From an uncultured Bacteroides sp. (GTDB lineage: Bacteria; Bacteroidota; Bacteroidia; Bacteroidales; Bacteroidaceae), in NCBI GenBank assembly GCA_900557355.1, contig USSR01000409.1, positions 1 to 6,410 on the forward strand: a stretch of DNA of 6,410 nucleotides, in the 5' to 3' direction. The notes beneath the pieces are model-generated. The model made no database searches. It was not told where the DNA came from and saw nothing but the letters and a program-made list of their open reading frames with translations. Position 1 is the stretch's first letter. The number at the start of each line of letters is the position of its first letter. The translations under genes were made by a program, and so were the position numbers. Shown one piece after another: positions 4,922-6,410 of the stretch.

Positions 4922-6410
4922 TCATTTATGTGATTCCTCTATTTCTTTCTTACTCACTTCCATCTCCTCCTCAATCTGCCAATCTTTGGTCGGCATGGAT
5001 TGTGCCGGACGAAGACGCTCCTGCAACCACTGGAAGGTGACAAACAGAGCCGGAACGATAAAAAGCAACGCCAGTGTACCGATAGTCATACCACCTACTA
5101 CACCCGTACCCAACGAACGGTTACCGTTAGCACCTACTCCGGTAGCTACCACCAGCGGGAACAGACCGAAGATCATGGTGAGTGCCGTCATCAGGATAGG
5201 ACGGAGACGGGCTTTGGCCGCACTGACTGCGGAAGCAATCAATCCCATACCCGCCTTTCGGCGTTCGGCAGCGTACTCCGTCAACAAAATGGCTGTCTTG
5301 GCAAGCAAACCTATCAACATAATCAAACCTGTTTGCAGATAAATATTATTCTCCAATCCCGCCATCTTAGCAAACAGGAACGTACCCATCAACCCCACCG
5401 GAACCGCCAGAATCACCGCAAACGGAACAATGAAACTTTCATAGAGCGCACTCAGAATCAGGTAAATCATCAGGATACAGATAGCGAAGATAATCACCGT
5501 CGTACCGCTTTGCTGGTTTTCCTCACGTGTGATACCACCGAAATCGTAGCCGTAACCTTTCGGCAGACTTATTTCCGCCGTTTCTTTCACGGCACGGATA
5601 GCGTCACCCGTACTATATCCCTCGGCAGGCATGGCATTCACCGCAATGGAGTTATACATATTGAAACGACTCAGCGTCTCGGCGCCATACGTACGCGTCA
5701 GCGTAACGAACTGGCTCAACGGAGCCATCTCACCATTTGCCATGCGCACAAAAGCGTTATCCAATGAACTTTCATCCATACGATACTGCGGGTCGGCCTG
5801 AATCATCACCTTATATACTTTAGAGAAACGGTTGAAATTAGATACATACTGTCCGCCGTAGTAGCCCGACAGCGTGGAGAGCACCGCATCGGAAGTGATG
5901 CCGGCACGCTTGCACTTGGCTGCGTCCACCTCTACCATCCACTGTGGATAGCGCACGTCGAAAGTAGAATAGGCCATAGAGATTTCGGGACGCTGGTTCA
6001 AGGCACCCAGATATTGCTGGGTGGTCTGGAAGAATGTATTCACATCCGTACCCAGCTTATCCTGCACATTCAGGTCGAGAGCGTTACCCATACCGTAACC
6101 CGGAATCATACCCAGAGCAATGGCGAATACCGTAGCATCCTTGATGTCTGCCGTGCGGGCATAAATCTGTCCGATGACCGCCTGCACCTGGTCTTCTTTC
6201 TTCGTTCGTTCATCCCAGGGTTTCAGTTTCACCACAATCATACCGAACGAGTTTCCCTGCCCGGACAACAAACCGTAACCGGTCACCTTCTGAATATGCA
6301 GTTTCTGCGGCATACCTTCCAGGCGTTCCTCAATGCGGAGCATAATCTCGTCCGTCGTCTTCAGAGAACTACCCGGAGCCGTGCTTACATTGACAAACAG
6401 CACCCCCTGG
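4922..6410 (-). CDS. RND multidrug efflux pump, inner-membrane subunit (HAE1/AcrB family), C-terminal half
   Basis: The frame is open to the right window edge and begins mid-protein with QGVLFVNVSTAPGSS, which matches the EDQG region at the start of the second periplasmic loop of AcrB-type pumps. The GTG at 6403-6401 lies within the gene and is not a start. About 495 residues remain of an expected 1,030-1,060. Numbering from that GTG, residues 1-295 form the periplasmic porter and docking segment (IPGYGMGNALDLNVQDKL, FDVRYPQWMVEVD). Residues about 301-460 hold the last five membrane helices, including YESFIVPFAVILAVPVGL, LIGLLAKTAILLTEYA and RLRPILMTALTMIFGLFPL. The proton-relay residues of the TM4 helix lie outside the window. 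A charged cytoplasmic tail ends at TGA 4924-4922. It is the partner of the channel protein encoded downstream; the adaptor gene is presumably upstream. Confidence 0.95.
   Translation of the reverse strand, partial: QGVLFVNVSTAPGSSLKTTDEIMLRIEERLEGMPQKLHIQKVTGYGLLSGQGNSFGMIVVKLKPWDERTKKEDQVQAVIGQIYARTADIKDATVFAIALGMIPGYGMGNALDLNVQDKLGTDVNTFFQTTQQYLGALNQRPEISMAYSTFDVRYPQWMVEVDAAKCKRAGITSDAVLSTLSGYYGGQYVSNFNRFSKVYKVMIQADPQYRMDESSLDNAFVRMANGEMAPLSQFVTLTRTYGAETLSRFNMYNSIAVNAMPAEGYSTGDAIRAVKETAEISLPKGYGYDFGGITREENQQSGTTVIIFAICILMIYLILSALYESFIVPFAVILAVPVGLMGTFLFAKMAGLENNIYLQTGLIMLIGLLAKTAILLTEYAAERRKAGMGLIASAVSAAKARLRPILMTALTMIFGLFPLVVATGVGANGNRSLGTGVVGGMTIGTLALLFIVPALFVTFQWLQERLRPAQSMPTKDWQIEEEMEVSKKEIEESHK

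Larger units (their letters stand above)
4696..4927. repeat. Nested inverted-repeat element inside the efflux operon (MITE- or REPIN-like)
   Basis: The outer ends are a perfect 14-bp inverted repeat, AAATGATAATTTAG at 4696-4709 and its complement at 4914-4927. Further in, AGTATCT (4725-4731) pairs with AGATACT (4885-4891). The cores 4735-4787 and 4827-4881 are then complementary over most of their length with a 2-nt indel. A 39-nt A/T-rich centre (4788-4826) separates the arms. Each core also folds on itself. The cores are far more GC-rich than their surroundings and encode nothing convincing on either strand. I recall similar GC-rich hairpin repeats in intergenic regions of Bacteroides genomes, but copy number cannot be shown from one window. 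No target-site duplication is evident at the outer edges. Confidence 0.8.

Noticed and set aside
4696..4927. A phase-variable invertible promoter flanked by the 14-bp inverted repeats
   Set aside because: The enclosed segment is itself nearly palindromic and contains no TAnnTTTG promoter on either strand, so inversion would change little. No invertase gene is in view.
4824..5342. A 172-codon plus-strand open frame starting in the repeat element
   Set aside because: Most of it is antisense to the strongly supported RND pump gene, and its start is made of the hairpin repeat; it is a shadow frame.
6401..6403. GTG as the start of the pump gene
   Set aside because: The frame stays open upstream to the window edge and the residues just before it (Gln-Gly) fit the conserved EDQG region, so the codon is internal.
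1..6410. CRISPR array, tRNA, rRNA or phage defence system
   Set aside because: No regularly spaced direct repeats, cloverleaf or rRNA-like sequence, or defence-type protein domains were seen on either strand.

Overview
The window looks like a Bacteroides-type chromosome (phylum Bacteroidota). The reasons are two divergent promoters whose -7 boxes fit the Bacteroides consensus TAnnTTTG, A/T-rich leaders without strong Shine-Dalgarno sequences, a DUF5106/thioredoxin-like lipoprotein of a kind common in that group, and a NodT-type outer-membrane efflux lipoprotein next to an RND pump. Species assignment from the sequence alone is not possible.

Left part (1-820): a truncated, unrecognised small gene runs off the left edge on the minus strand (1-90). 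After an A/T-rich spacer comes a 573-bp remnant of an ISAs1-family insertion sequence (248-820). Both terminal inverted repeats are well preserved, but the transposase between them (354-793) is only a C-terminal relic with a missing N-terminal region, an internal deletion and two frameshifts. It is a short, non-autonomous derivative that could only be mobilised in trans.

Middle part (828-3216): a full-length MATE-family exporter (minus) and a secreted or lipid-anchored DUF5106/thioredoxin-like protein with a CHAC motif (plus) are divergently transcribed. Each has a TAnnTTTG box 25-26 nt before its start codon, and a 21-bp interrupted palindrome lies between the two promoters. The MATE stop codon lies only 7 bp from the right end of the IS relic.

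Right part (3224-6410): the end of an RND multidrug-efflux operon on the minus strand. The inner-membrane pump gene is cut by the right window edge. It is followed by a 250-bp gap and then the outer-membrane channel lipoprotein gene. A 12-bp stem with a long loop and a short T run follows the channel gene as a candidate terminator. The periplasmic adaptor expected for such a system is not in view and probably lies upstream, beyond the window.

The most unusual item is the 250-bp gap. It is almost wholly occupied by a nested inverted-repeat element (4696-4927): outer 14-bp perfect inverted repeats, long imperfect inner arms, and in each arm a perfect 10-bp GC-rich hairpin with a 4-nt loop. The two arms differ by a paired substitution that keeps each small hairpin intact while weakening the long-range pairing. 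The outer repeat on the pump side contains the pump's stop codon. The element lies inside the operon between pump and channel, so it would be transcribed and could set the pump-to-channel expression ratio.
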